Shown here one piece after another: positions 11,751-25,425 of a stretch of 64,000 bases of DNA. Below the pieces are notes generated by a model. That model did not search any database, was not told the DNA's origin, and saw only the letters and a program-made list of their open reading frames with translations. How positions within the stretch are numbered: the stretch's first letter is position 1; each line of letters starts with the position of its first letter. This stretch comes from Apostichopus japonicus. Taxonomy: Eukaryota; Echinodermata; Holothuroidea; Aspidochirotida; Stichopodidae. Where the stretch lies: the NCBI RefSeq assembly GCF_037975245.1, contig NC_092577.1, forward strand, positions 27,217,398 to 27,281,397. The letters run 5' to 3'. The translations under genes were made by a program, and so were the position numbers.

Positions 11751-12815
11751 ATGTTAAGGGCACTGATTTTGGCCAACTTTCAACAGGGTTGAATGTTAAT
11801 TTTCAGAGCAAAATGTGCATTTCACCAGCTTCGCTGGGAATTTTTTAATTTTGTTTTAATGAAAAAGTGCCTGTGTGATACAAACTTGAAAGTTTGCAGA
11901 CTGACCAAGCATGGAGCTAATGTATAAATCAATAGCAACATTATTGTCACAGCGGTCTGTGAACATGAAAACCAAATACCATAGCAACTAAAAGATCAGA
12001 CAGTATATATTGCTGCTAACCCTTGCAATGTTCTCTTTATCACACAAGTTTGTTGCTTCTTACTAGTTAACATGGATGCAGAATTAAGTGCAAGCAAAAT
12101 TATATGTAAAACCTGGCACATCAAAGTGATCTCGCAAGAATAATTTAAAATTGAAAAGGTTTAATAACAAAATTCCAGGATTTGGGTCATAGCATACCAA
12201 CAGTTTGAATTGCTATTAAATGTTAAGTTGAATAAAACAAAGCCATTTGAAAATGGTTCCTCAGGACTCCTAACTTCCAAAAGGTTGATAAAATGATGAC
12301 AGTGCTGTGATACTTTGACTAACTATATATTATAATTAAATTATAGATGAGCACTTCAAAACAACAGAGAAATAACCAAGTGCATACATTACTGACATCT
12401 GTTGTTCAGTCTTTATCACTTCATATTGCATCAAGAAAATCCAGGTTTTTGTATAAATGCAAGGTGGTTGGATTAAAATAATATGTTGAAGCAGGTCTCC
12501 ATGTTAGAACCAAATCTTATAGTTTTGATCACTACACTATGTGATTGTAACAACCATTAAATGCAAGAACAGGTCATAGAACCATTTGTCCATGTTGTAT
12601 GATCAGACAATACAGTTAGCAATTACATTCCATTAATTCTATTTTACACTACACTAAACAGTTCAATCCATAAATACACACAACATTGTGCACAGAGGCT
12701 GACATGTTATGAAATGCTATCAATTAAAACTTGTTAAGTTACACTGTAAGCCAAGTGTAATCTCTATTATAACGGTTTGAACAGCTGACATGTATACACT
12801 GTGAGAGCTACCTAC

Positions 12816-12909
12816 CTGCAGATGGCATTATTGCACACATCCCTTTCGACAGCTTTTGTTCTTCTCCCTCAAATGTAATCAAGTGAAATAATCTTCCAAA
12901 TACGACAAG
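12816..12909 (-). other. Candidate upstream exon of MTMR9 (5' UTR or N-terminal extension)
   Basis: On the minus strand a 94-base segment lies between an acceptor-like TACTGTAG and a strong donor, CTGCAG followed by GTAGGTAG. Its reading frame is open. It contains in-frame ATG codons (read MCAIMPSA) and ends in phase 1. Joined to the acceptor at 8581 the frame runs on as AAFDAM directly into the MTMR9 start MEFVEF. This is either a 5' UTR exon whose frame happens to be open or an alternative first coding exon that adds about ten residues. Splicing between the two is inferred, not shown. Confidence 0.35.
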
Positions 12910-12999
12910 CTACAGTAAGCCATATGTTTGAAGACCAACCATCATCCAATCAAAGATCACCTACTGTACTGCTAGCACTACTATTATAATTATGACATT

Positions 13000-15900
13000 T
13001 ACAATTATCAAACTCTGCGTTTGTGTACATCGCATTGACTGCTCACTGCATAAGTAGATGATTTCAACCAGTCAATGTTTGTGGATAGAGAGAGTGCTGT
13101 TTGTGTTAGTACATGGCAAACAGACAGACAACACTTTGCATTAATGCTTCACTAAAAAACATGCTGGCAGGATGTACAATTACAAGATAATTACAGATTT
13201 TGTATGTACTTAACACCAATTTCAAAATTACACTTTTTTGTGTTTATAATACAGCAGGGATGTTTAAACTGAAACTATATATGAATTGGTTAGCACATTT
13301 TTGCCTGCCCACATCCATTTATGCAAACTGAACAAAATATCAGTTCAGGAAAAGCAACTTGTACATCCTGCATGCCTTTTAATGACATTGGATTAATTTG
13401 TTGGTAGGTTTATGTTCAGTTTTCTTCAAATTGAGTATGATTAATGAGATTGTCATAGAAATAAATTTGCAGGCATCAAGAATTCAATATTTTGTGGACA
13501 TGTCAAAGACAATCAACTGTGCAGCTGTCTAAGCTCTGAATACTTACATGGTTGGATGCAAAATCCATATTGCCCCAACTGACAATCGGAGGTGTGTTGG
13601 AGGGGGGGGGGGGGGAGGGAGGGGGGGAATTTCCTTCCAACTTCCTTTATGCACGCCACCATTTAAGTCTCAATACCTGTTTGCCGATGAATTTTGGAAA
13701 ACAAACTTCCGAAGTAGATTCATTGTTTCTTATTCTAAATGCACTCTGACCAGGTGGGTTTCATGGATGAAAACTGTCTCAATCGAAAGAAAGGAATATA
13801 TCTTCTGTTGCGCTTATGGCGCAAATGATTTACCATAAAATCGCTGCGTCCACCCATGTCAGTATGTTCATTACACAAATGTAAACAAAAGAGTCTACAC
13901 ATGCGACCTGATCATGATTTTAATGCAGTTCTATACTTGTATCGTCCTCATTTTACAACTCTACAGAGAGAAATCTGAAAACACCTGTTTATTCATTGCA
14001 ATGGAAGGAAGTGACACAATTTCGCAAGCTACATCGGCAAGATCGAGAGAAAGATATTATTCAAAAGAAGGGACCTAAGACATGCTAGCCATAAAAGTGA
14101 AAATAGTCCTAGGCCTAACGGTCGTAAACGAAACAGAGAGATTAGATTAACGCATGATCTGTTGGGCGGGGCTTGCAAATTTTGATTGAAGTTTGTAGAA
14201 TCTATGGACTTGTTCAAAATCTTGGGAATTTTAGGCAGCTCAAATTTTTTTATGACAGATAACTAATAAGTAGTATGAATATTGATATGAAAGTTGCATA
14301 GAACGTTGTCATTTTCACTGAGCTTTTAGTGCAGTAAGCTGGAAAGGTCGAAATTTAGATTTGGCAAACACGTAATGAGACTTTAATATGGATCTACAAA
14401 ATACAAACCTAGGTCATCCAAGCATTAATTTTTAAAGATGTAATATACCCAAGCTTTTTAAACATATTTTGACGCCTGTAGTCCGGGGCATTCCACAACA
14501 GTGGACAAGGACTTACAAGAAAGCCTTTAATGGTTTCAGTCAGAGCATTCTCTGAACAACACAAAAACTTATTTTTGTGGATGAATTGCTAATTTTGTAT
14601 CTTATCCCTTATTAAAGTTGATAAAAGGCATTCTTATAGTGTCACGTTCAGGACAATGAACTTATGGATCCCTCTTAATTGTAAAGCCATGCTCTGGAGT
14701 CAAACTAGTAGGGACAAGAATAAACAGGTTAACTACATATTTTGAAGTGTTCAGGTTTTAACACCCCATTAATTATTAACCAATTAATATTCAAATATCC
14801 CATCTGTGACATTTTGGAGTAATTTATGAACCTCTTTTTCAAAGTACACTACTAATCTGGAATCTCTGACTTCTTAATGCCATGGCAAAGCAAAAACAGG
14901 AATTCTAAAAACTATCCATGTAATTATCAAGTTAAACATTTCAAATCTCCTTTGTAACAACAATCCCTTCTTGCCTTTGTTAGAATAGACATTACCAATT
15001 TGTTACAAAAATTGGAAAGCTAGATAAGTGTGATTAAAGGGAATAACATAGTGTTCAACTTTCATATGCAAATTTTGATGGTTCTGAGTTTGATCTCTTA
15101 CGACTGCTTTTGTATACAAAACTGTTATACGTCTTTGTACATGTGTGGAAATTGCTCATTTAGCTGTAATAGTTGAGTCACTGACTCAAGTAACTTTAAT
15201 ACTTGAAATGATAGTAACTCAGTCATAACTCATTACTGGGTATACATGCTGTACAAAATTTAGTAACTGTTGTCAATCAAGGTATTCTGTATATTGTATT
15301 GTCATGTTTCGTGATTTACATGTACTGTACATAGTGAATATGTCATAGTTTCAGTGATATATATCTAAAGAGGTAGGGAAAAGTACCTGTTTTCACAATA
15401 AAGTTCAGTTTGTTGTCCAATCCACCAGCAAGATTATTCCTTTTGTTAAATTTGCTTGCCTCATAGCCCTGCACAGCCAAAGTTCACTGATGTCACCCCT
15501 GAACTCACTATATAATACATCTACAAAGCAAGTTTGACAAATATCCATCACTCCGTGGTTGAGTTATCGCGGACCCAAGCAGCTGTCACAGACGCACACG
15601 TACACACACACGCCGACCTGACTGTATACTGTAGGTTCCTTTGCTTCCAGCAAGGCACCAAAAGTATTCCTTTTCTAATACAGTATATGCTAAAATGTTG
15701 TGGATATCACTTTTGAATACTGCTAACCCAAATTGTTCACAAAAGTAGCATCCATACATAATAGATCAACCTGCAATTTGTTTATAATCGCATGCGACAG
15801 AGAAATGTAAAAGAGCAGAAACTGGAATATGCTCCAACAATGAAGGTCACTCTCACATGTCGTATTCCGCACACAAACTGTTGAAAAGTTCAAATTGCAA

Positions 15901-17855
15901 ATCTGCCAAGTAGTCCTTTTACAGAGAATGACATCAAATACATAGCAAACCTGAATAACAAGTAAATATTTGACTTGATAAAGTCTCCCATGGGCAGGCA
16001 AAAATATTTTTCCTGAACAGCTTTGGTTCACCACTATTCAAATGTTATATCCACAAAATTTCAGTCAATTTGGACAAACGCTCTAGGACGAGTAGCATTT
16101 TTAACGTTTTCAGAAATGACCACATGAATGAGAACTTGACTCACACACCCCAATGACAAAATTTCAGCCAATTCGAATGGAAAATGGCAGACCTTCAAAC
16201 ACGGCTGCAAAAAGTGACAGAATTTCTACAGAATCGCTGTAGCTCAGCTGAAAGCTTTCTGCTGAGCTAAAAATTGATATGTGACTTGCCTTGACCAACA
16301 TTGACTTGTGACTTGACCAAAAAATTAATTGGTTACAATACTGGTGCTCAGTTATATGTAGACCTACATATATACCAGGTAAGAAGATCAACCGTAACAT
16401 ATTTTTTAGAGTTTTTATAAGTGGTAATAAGCCAAGGTGTTAACACACATACAAACCAGTTGTTCACATATTTAAATTTGCTAATATGTAAAGATGATCA
16501 CTGCAAAATGCAAATGATGAACTAGAAAGACAACAGGCTTATTGATTCCTTTGCACATTTTATACAGTACGACAACACTGCACACTAGGTTTTCAAGCTA
16601 TAACCACTGTTGATCACTGTGCTTGCACTAATAAAGTACCATGTTCATCCAATACTTTTTATCTTGTTTACAAGCTTTTGAGAATTGTAAACCTCAAGTA
16701 TTTAACTTAGGACTGTTGACTCTTCACATCTCATAAAACAATAGGAAGTTTGTTCTGCTTATGTGAATCTACAATCAAAGAATGATGTTTATCAAAGCCT
16801 CACTTCTGATCATAAAGTGGTTACTGGAACTTTCTGGAAACTGTAGGGTATGCCAGTAGGGTGCTATGCTTGTGATGAGGCAGGGTAGGGTAGTACACAA
16901 GGAACAATGTAAATTTATCAATGAGAACATAGGAACCTGTTAATGGTAGCCACTGCTACCCATATCTTCAAATATAATGTTTTAAACTGCAATTTATGGA
17001 CACTGCAAATGCTTCGTACTCTATTATGTGATTCAGGAATGATATTAGAATGGACCAAGCAATGAATGGACTGGCCAAAGTGACCATTTACTAGGTCATA
17101 TTACAATCAAATTGCTAAAGGAGGTCCTAGTATGCCAAGTGTCACATAGTGTCACATAGTGTAACATAGTGTACAGCCGTTCAACTGTCAATATTAAAGC
17201 AATCAAAAGCTTACACTTGTCACTAAGCATCACCAGGGCTACACCGTCCAACCAAATGGGTTCAACTCTTATGCTAATTTTAGGAGATTTGTGTAATAAA
17301 TAAACCAACAGGTAAACTGCTGTCTGTTTATTAATTAATTGAAACAACAAGAGGGCAACTAAACCACAGGTAATGCTTTCACAAATGAAAACAGATGTAT
17401 TAAACTATTGTACTCTGATAGAGTCACTTAAGAAGATCAGATCTACAAACTTTCATGGTGGCCGTTGACATATACACTTGTCTGAAAATCCAGAGCTTTG
17501 GCAATAACTCACTTTGCATTTAGCACTACTCGCTCCATAAATTCAGCAGACACATACTGTACATCTAACTACAGACATTGAACACTCACCAATGAAAGAA
17601 GCATGAGTGGTACTCAACAACCCTACTTCAATCTCTCACCCAGAATGACTAGATTAAACTCTTTCATAGGCACCACACAAATGATGGTATTAAATTTGAA
17701 AAAAATTCCAGTATAAAATTAACATCATTACAATGTACCCCATTAGGGTTAAAGCTATGACTTTGCTTAAAGCTTGTTAATCCATACATGTGTAGACAAT
17801 GGCAGTTTCTAACTGCAAGAGATGAGAAGTGATAGTGAAACCAAAGTGAACAGTT
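13000..17855. other. Intergenic DNA without a recognised gene
   Basis: Open frames here are short (up to 103 codons, at 15723-16034) and resemble no family I know. The only clear features are a G-run at 13598-13627 (runs of 14 and 8 G) that could form a G-quadruplex, and a dispersed repeat at 15440-15660. An unseen first exon or promoter of MTMR9 could lie in this stretch. Confidence 0.5.
15440..15660. repeat. Second copy of the repeat tail seen at 9.3-9.5 kb
   Basis: Order and orientation match 9340-9485: ATACATCTACAAAGCAAGT, ACAAATATCCATCACTCC, GTTGAGTTATCGCGGACCC, AAGCAGCTGTCACAGACGC, an (AC)n stretch, then GGTTCCTTTGCTTCCAGCAA. The two copies differ mainly by single-base changes and by the AC-run length. 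Confidence 0.75.
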
Positions 17856-17859
17856 ATTA

Positions 17860-18695
17860 GGGTGCTTTACACTAATCCAGATCAAATCCACTGATGTTAT
17901 CTGCCATTGTTATCTCTCCAAGGGTATAATAAAACGTTGATACGGATGCTTTTACATTTTAATTTGTACTCAGATCCCCCCATGTCTCTAACCAGTTTTT
18001 GCCACTTATTACCATGGAGCTACTGTATTTATAGCTCCATGGTATTATGACACTGGGAGTGTCTTTGCGCAAGAGTGGATTGCAAAATAAAGCAGTGACA
18101 TTGCCATGGTTACTGTAAGCTGTGCATACATGTGCTACAGTACTGTACTTGTACACATATAATACAAGACTTTATGTACACTTGTACATATTAATGACAC
18201 CAACACACAGCAAAATACCTTTACAAGGCAAGGCCTACAGACAAGTTTGTGCTAAATAAGGTACGTTGTAAAAAAAGAAGGAATATTGGCGAAGCACGAA
18301 GCATATCCACAAAAGTTATTCAATGAAAAGAACTACGATTGTATGAAATGTAATTTTCTTTGAAAGCAGAGAAATACAAAACGGGGATTTAAAAGTTCAC
18401 CAGTATGCTGCAATTAAACGAACAAATAACAATTGATACTAAAGTCTTCCCGCGAGACACACAATGATACAATGGGCACGAGGCCAAATAACCAGATATC
18501 TCAGGTTTCTGTTGATGTGGATGCATTTACACTTCAAAGGTTGATCTTGACGTTGGGATCAGACCCTGGTCTTAGCCAGCATCAAAATAGGGAGATCTGA
18601 TCCGGATCTGAATTGCATTTCAACTAGTCTTGATCTCCATGTCGAGATAAGATCTTCACCTCAAGATCAGATTCGGATCTAGTTTAAAAGCACCC
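17860..18695. mobile_element. PIF/Harbinger-like MITE
   Basis: The ends are inverted: GGGTGCTTTACACTAATCC on the left and, on the opposite strand at the right, GGGTGCTTTTAAACTAGATCC. TTA flanks both sides (17857-17859 and 18696-18698), a 3-bp target duplication typical of PIF/Harbinger. The 836-bp interior has repeated GATCCGGATC/GATCTTGA motifs near the right end and no transposase. Family assignment rests only on TSD length and the GGG tip. Confidence 0.65.
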
Positions 18696-19059
18696 TTAAT
18701 CTTCATGGTGGCCTAACTATTCTTGCCCTAAAAGGAGAAGTTAATTGGCTACAGGACAAGTTCTTCAATGTAAAACAGAATTTGAAAATGAGAAAACTAT
18801 GTCACATGAACACATGAAACTACATCCTTATACAGATAATCAAATATACTGTATGGTTGTGGTTATATTTACTCGATCAATCATGGGGTAAATTTAGGCA
18901 TGGCACTCTTGTTTATTGACATGATCACAGTCCACAAGTCTGAGAGCTTTGAGGAACGACTGTCTTGCTAAACCTTCCAAAATGCATACATGAAGGTGGC
19001 TTTTGGTCAAAGCCATACCCAGGCACATTTCTCTCATTAAATGGCTACTGGGCTGCTTA

Positions 19060-21785
19060 CAGTACTGATTTCGCTTAACTCCCGTTGAAAAAAAATCAAC
19101 GATCGATAACAAAAGTTGAAAATCGATAAATAAAGTTGAAAATCGATATAAAACGAATAATTTCGTTGACAAGATTTAGACTACTGCGGGCACGGTTGTC
19201 AACGAAGTTTCAACGAAATTTCTACGAAAGTTATCGCGATAAAAAAACGCAGGGGCAATTCTGGACATATCAAGGTTGTGACTTGCATTGAATCCTTAGT
19301 GTAACTACAGCCGTTTTCAGACTATACCAGAAGTTGCCGAGGAATATTACAAACGTTGCAAAAGTTTGATTGCATATAAGACAGAGTTTGTTCTGTACTA
19401 GGTGTTTGAAAAATGATTTGGCTAGGAAAATAAAAACTAGTCTTGGTCGATCGTAACAAGCACATTCTACGACTCTTAAGTTATAGGCTAGTATTAAACT
19501 AAGATAAGTTTAAGTTAACTCACCAAGGAACACAGCGTCAGAAAAAAAAGAAATAAAAAAAATATCCACAATGAAACAGTCGTAGCTGGATATCAAAGAG
19601 ATCTATATTTCCAATAAATTCCTGTGTTACTTGACGTACTACAGTACCGTTTACTACAGAACATCACTCACTTTCAAACTTTTCTGAGAGCGCATTCCAT
19701 CCAAAAAATATCCCCCCGGCTTCAATTGCACGCAAAATAAAAAACATCCTTTTATTTTCCCCCCTAACCCAGCTACTGTAAGTTGCTCGCGAAGGCAAAT
19801 GGACTGCCCTGGTAATTAAGGTCGCAGCCTGGGTCTGGGCCACCTACAGTATGCTGCTTACATGTGCATTCCCTACCCTGGATATCCTCACCACCAAATT
19901 TTTTTGAGAGGCTTAGTCCAATCATAAACCTCGCTTTGTCAAATTCACGCCTACCATTTGTTAATTAGCATAGTATTTATCTTCGTGGGGGGTTTAGCAC
20001 TGCAGAACCTTTGGCTGGCTGCCTCTAAGAGCAAAAATTATTTTACCCCTACTGTTCGTAATGGAATGGATGTTACCTGTAACTAAGTTAATTGAAAACC
20101 AAATATTCATTCATATATATAAGTAGAACAATCCAGCAGGGATAGAAAGTTTATCTTGAATGAACCAATCAGAAGTCGTGCTATTAATAAAACTTGAAAA
20201 CACCTGGCCAGCAAGAGAGTTGCAAACAATTGTTTCCATGACTACTAAGAAAATAAAGCAGTGGCTTGGGGCCCACGTTGGGGAGAAACCTGTGGAAAAT
20301 GAATATATTTTCATTGCTTATTTGAGTATTGCATATTGGGAAGAGCTGATCAAACATTACTGGGGAGGGCTTTCAACTGGCCTGACGGCATGTAAATTTA
20401 ATTTAATGAGAAGGGGGAGTTTTTATAAGTCTCCCGGTATGTGTCACATGAGAAGTAAATGTTTTGTTTTTAGGTTTTATCATCGTTTTTCAAGTGGAAC
20501 AGCTCATAACATCATATCAAATGAAAATAATATATTTGAATATCCTTCCTTAGTTTTACTAATCAGGAATGTTTGATAAGGCATGCAATGCATCGTTCGA
20601 AAATGTAATTTTAAAGTAGAATTGAAAATGAACGACATAAAACAATATCTGTGAAGCGTGTGGAGCACAAATTTGAATATTCGTTGTGAAGGAAAACATA
20701 ATGAACGATGTTTACTGCGTAAATAAATTTCGCGGAACTGGTATAGAGAAATTACGTACTGCAGCTTACATCAGAGAAGCTCATAAATGACACAGGTGGA
20801 TAGAGCACATTAAAATTAGCTTTGGAAATCCCAACACAGACGACAAAAGTTGATATCTCCTTCCGTTTTCGAGTTATAAGCGATTTTGTGTTTTTGCGAG
20901 ATGGTTTTCAGTATATTTTCATTCAATAAGGTCGGTTTTTTGTGTGTGTTTTCTTGTTCGGAAATGATCCGAAATGAAAGTAATAACTGTTAAGTTTTTC
21001 CACTTTTGGTATAAAATTATTCCATCAAAGTTAACCTGAGTAACATGTCTCATGCCAAATCTATATTAAACAAAATAGAAAAAATAAAAAGAGAAAACGC
21101 CTTCTTGAAAAATGGAAGTGTCCTCGCAGAATAGGCGGGGCATCTTTATTTTGCTTCAAGTAACATGTTTTCGCTCGGACACAAAGTTTCATACAAGTTT
21201 CAACTCTAATAAAAAACCAAATTTACATCTCTTAAAAATAACTATTTTTCGTAATCTGCAAGTAAACCAAGTTTATTTATGTCCATTCATTGTTATTTTA
21301 ATGGTTAAACAGCACTCCAACTTATTCTGGAAGGGTGCCTCGTGGTACATACTGTAGCGTGTACTGCAACCTTCAAGATGGCCTGGCAAAGTTAAGACTT
21401 ACGTCACTGTGTTTGGGGTTCACAGTTAGAAAAAGTCCCCCTGTCAGTTTTACTACATGTTTCTTTGAGTGTTACTACTCATGCAAGCCTGAGAATGCTT
21501 TTGTAAATATTCTTGCTTTCAAACGACTGTACCAAAGTCTAATTGATACTAATAAAGGAAGTTACGCGTTTTCCGACGTTTCGCGTAACCATATTGACCT
21601 TCTATTTCGTTTAAAAAAGAATTTCAACGCATCGTTGAAAATTCCACAAAGGAAATGACTGAGATAACCAATCGTTAAAATTCGTTGAATTTCGATAAAA
21701 ATCGTCGAATTTCGATAAAAAACAAAGAAATTCGTTTATTTTCCTTTTAACGAATTTCAACGGGAGTTAAGCAAAATCAGTACTG
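19060..21785. mobile_element. 2.7-kb TIR DNA transposon, TA-flanked, no recognisable transposase
   Basis: The left end reads CAGTACTGATTTCGCTTAAC followed by TCCCGTTGAAA. The right end read on the other strand is CAGTACTGATTTTGCTTAAC followed by the same TCCCGTTGAAA, so about 31 bases with one difference. TA flanks both ends (19058-19059 and 21786-21787), as in Tc1/mariner, whose tips are CAGT...ACTG. Both subterminal zones (19085-19250, 21600-21750) are packed with variants of GTTGAAATCGATAAA and CAACGAAATTTC in opposite orientations. Two open frames inside (20160-20576, 138 codons; 21335-21658, 107 codons) match no transposase I recognise, so it is probably non-autonomous or carries decayed genes. 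Confidence 0.8.
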
Positions 21786-22558
21786 TACCTGAAGATGTTT
21801 TTTGTACTGGAGATACATGGTCCATCTATGTAGCCCTTATCTTGAAACTTTAACTATGAATTTCATTTTTCTTAGCACATGTTTTGGTAAACTTCCATAT
21901 TCAGATATTTTCATATCCCATTATCGTCTTCACTATCTTTGACAGTCTGCTAAATAAGTGTTAACAAGGCATTTATTAAACCAACAATCAGGTAAAAAAC
22001 AAAGAATGGAATAGATGATCAGGTTCATCAAAAAGCACATAATTCTGACGATCGGCAAAATAAGTACCAGTACAACGGTATTTTGAACAAAAGGATTGGG
22101 TGAATAAGCACCAGTACAACATTTATTAACCATCAATCCGGAAAGCAAGAGTGTCATCCTAACTGAAGTGATGATTGGACGAATAGCTGCCACATTAAAA
22201 ATTACATAAGGCTCATCCAATACTATGGCCATTAACCAATACTATTGCCATTAACTGTTGACCGAGGCTGCTATTACTAATACTGCTTGCTCTAAACATA
22301 CCAAACTACATCTACATTTTGTGATATCTTTACAAAAGTAGCATTCAACATTAATTCAAAGAAATGTAATCAGCTAGGCTATCTGTTAACTTCAACTTCA
22401 TCAGGCACAAACTCACCAATAGATGCAAGGCTAGTATTTGTAAAACGACTTAATTTTCAGCAATGAAGATGAAAATAGTTCAATGGCTTACATATCTTGT
22501 TCTGACTTGAAAGAGTGAGCAAGAACCAAATCTACAGTAGTTGCCTAGCTATTAGTAG

Positions 22559-23272
22559 CCTTAAAGGGTGTGAAGACTCGCGCAAAAAGAAATGTCTGAT
22601 GCCGGTAATCTGACCTAGTTTCGAATGAGGTGTAACAGAAGTGTTAGACACCTCCATCGATCCCAGAAAGTACACACACAGCTTGCTACAGTCAGTAAAT
22701 AAACACTAGTGTACAGTCAATTCATACAGCTGCAGTCAATACCCACAGCACAGTGTACAAATGATACAGCGATGGACATCTCAGGTCCAGCTAAAGATAA
22801 CGAGGTATACATACTGTCTGCATTTTGTAGCGACAAGAGAAAAATTTCACTTGCAAGCAATGGAAAGCTAAACTTTTTCACAGGGCGGGACGCGGTTTGG
22901 GGCGAGTCTTCAATGCCTTTAAAGGGTGTGAAGAGTAGACTCGCGCAAAAAGAAACGACTAATGCCGGTAATCTGACCTAGTTTCGAATGAGGTGTAACA
23001 GAAGTGTTAGACAACACCATCGTCCCAGAAAATACACACACAGCATGCTGCGTCGGTAATTAGACACTGCGGTCAATACCCACAGCACAGTGTATAAACG
23101 ATACAGCAATGGACATCTCAGGTCCAGCTAAAGATAACAAGGTATCATGTTTCATTAAGTACTGTCTGCATTTTGTAGTGACACGAACAAAACATCATGC
23201 ACTTGCAAGCAACAGAAAGTTAACTTTTTCAGATGGCCGCAAGCGGTTTGGGGCGAGTCTTCAATGCCTTTA
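22559..23272. repeat. Twofold tandem duplication of a 357-bp unit
   Basis: Units 22559-22914 and 22915-23272 both run AAAGGGTGTGAAGA, CTCGCGCAAAAAGAAA, ATGCCGGTAATCTGACCTAG, TTTCGAATGAGGTGTAACAG, AAGTGTTAGACA, ACCCACAGCACAGTGTA, GATGGACATCTCAGGTCC, AGCTAAAGATAAC, TACTGTCTGCATTTTGTAG and GGTTTGGGGCGAGTCTTC. The copies differ by small indels and about 10% substitutions. The frame 22709-22981 crosses the unit junction and is not conserved in the second copy, so I do not call a gene. Confidence 0.85.
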
Positions 23273-24730
23273 ACTAAGCTTAAGTCGTAAATTATATTTA
23301 AGGCTAACTTAGTAAAAATTCCATCAAGTTATTGTTACTGTACTTGGTCTAAGCCATACGTATTGTACTGAAATAATAGGAGTTAACGACCTAGCCTAGG
23401 CATACCTAGTATTGCGTAGAAGTCGCGGTTTCCTGCATCAAGTTTGGTCTGCAGTGAAGGTCTGTTGATATTAAGTTGTAATGTGTATTTCAGTCCGGGA
23501 AAAGGATGAATCCTTTCGCTTTATTTATTGTTATCTTTTTGTTTCACTGCTCAGTGGTTGATGACAGTAAGAGCTAAGTATATGGAGATAAAGTATTCAA
23601 TCGGCAAAAGTAAGTTATAATGGGCTACCTGTGATACGTACATTTTACATGGTAGAAGAGTCTACGCATAGCAGAACCGCTAATCGTTATTTCAATGGCC
23701 TTGATGCATGAAGAGAGCACTGATCTGTACACTAACATCAGTGGAAGAGATCCAATCATGAAGGTCATGTGACGTGCTCCCAGGTGCCATTAATATGTTA
23801 TTTATCCCTTTGCCAGTTCAACACGTTCCGTTGACAACATTACTCCACTGTAATAATGAAAATATAACGGGCATTTTGATTCACTACATACAGTTCTAGT
23901 TACAATTGCCGCTTGTATGTATACTCCTGAGTTTGGGTCGTGGTCGCGATTTGAAGGACTGCTGCTTTTATTCCAGTTAGAATTATCACTCTTGAGACCA
24001 TATCATATTCATCGAATGCAGCCCGAACGTTCGACTTAATACTAGATGTTGCAAGTTTCTACAAAGAACGGACACGGACTGCAGTCACTTTAATTCTAAG
24101 TGAACGTTAGTATTAGCCTAAGTTAGTATAGTAAAGGAACTCATAATTGCAGTATGGGCTATAGTGCTAACTAGTAGTAGTAACAGAGGCTAAATCTCAA
24201 GCTGTAGTACACAAATCTCGACCCAAGTCCAAAATCTCTCATTGACTCTACACGTATAACTAATCTAAAAAAAAAAAAATATTGACGCACCTTCGTAATT
24301 GACGCACCAATAAATTTTCCTGTAACGATACAGCAGTGAACCTAAACTTTTTGCAGCGATGCAGTTACATATTTCATGAGTTTGAATCCATTTCAGGTAT
24401 ATACTAATCAAATTGTGGAATTTTTTAAGCTTTTAACATCCCCTCCCAAGTTTTTCACATATTATTGGCATTTAGAAATCTAACTCCCTAAAAATTACCT
24501 CAACATGATAGTTGCTACTAGTAGGATGGTGACTTCGAAGTTCGCCCACTTAAGACTTAAAACACCCCAAAACTAAATCTTCTGGTCTAAATCACCAGAA
24601 AATATACTTCATATGGTGGGAGAATTGTGTTTTAGTACGATACACGGCCAAACTTTCTTTCCTGCAAACTGTTTTCACGTTGTTTTCCAAGAAAATTCTT
24701 CGTGATTGTGGAACTGGTATTTCTTGCTAG

Positions 24731-25006
24731 AGTATTGCGAAGTTCGGCCACGCAACCTACAGTGTGGCGCTGGTAAAAATTGGTGGCGCTGTTGCTCTTT
24801 CAGTAATTATAACAGACTTCATAGATCTTCGTCATTTTATTGACAAATATGTAAGTAATTTCTTGCACACGGGTCATTTTGGAGAGAAAATAACTGTAGC
24901 TTCGTACTTTTTGGTGAAATTTGGCTCTTCCTGTAGGTTTTCATGGTGAAAATCGTGTATTTCTTAGGGTGCCCGAACTTCGCAGTATGGCGAACTTTGC
25001 AATACT
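24731..25006. repeat. Short inverted-repeat segment (AGTATTGCGAAGTTCGG ends)
   Basis: AGTATTGCGAAGTTCGG at 24731 is inverted at 24974-25006, which contains CCCGAACTTCGC and CGAACTTTGCAATACT, with GAAGTTCG also at 24536. The 276-bp span could be a MITE or a subterminal repeat of the larger element that surrounds it. Confidence 0.5.
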
Positions 25007-25425
25007 GACTATACAGTACTGTAGCATGGTAGGCTCTGAATTGATGCACTTAAGGATTTGATTAATTCCATCAACGAACAATCCAAATCACTCAAACTGT
25101 ATTCGTTTTATATGTGTAGTTCCTCAGAAATGTAATTACACATTCGTCGAAGCTAACTGTAGTGTAGGCATAACTTAACATCCATTTACTTTGGATGCTG
25201 TTTGCTATGCAGTCTAAGCTATACCAGGTCAGGTCCAGAGAGTAGTGTTATCATAGTGAGGTAATTTTGGTTATTTTTAAGGAGTAAGATTTCCAAATGC
25301 CCAAAAAATGGGGTGAGGGTGTTAATAGCTTAAAAAAAACACAACTTGATCAGCATTTTCCTGAAATGAATTAAAACTCATCAAATACAGTATGTAACTC
25401 TGCTTGGCTGCAAGAAGGTAAGGTT

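Noticed and set aside
20160-20576. 138-codon frame inside the 2.7-kb transposon as a transposase gene
   Set aside because: I could not find a DDE/D pattern or helix-turn-helix, and the C-terminal half looks like random AT-rich translation. It is mentioned only within the element.
21335-21658. THAP-like domain (MPRGTYCSVYCNLQDG)
   Set aside because: It starts with a suggestive Cys pattern, but the later conserved Cys/His and the Pro/Trp/Phe positions of THAP domains are not in place.
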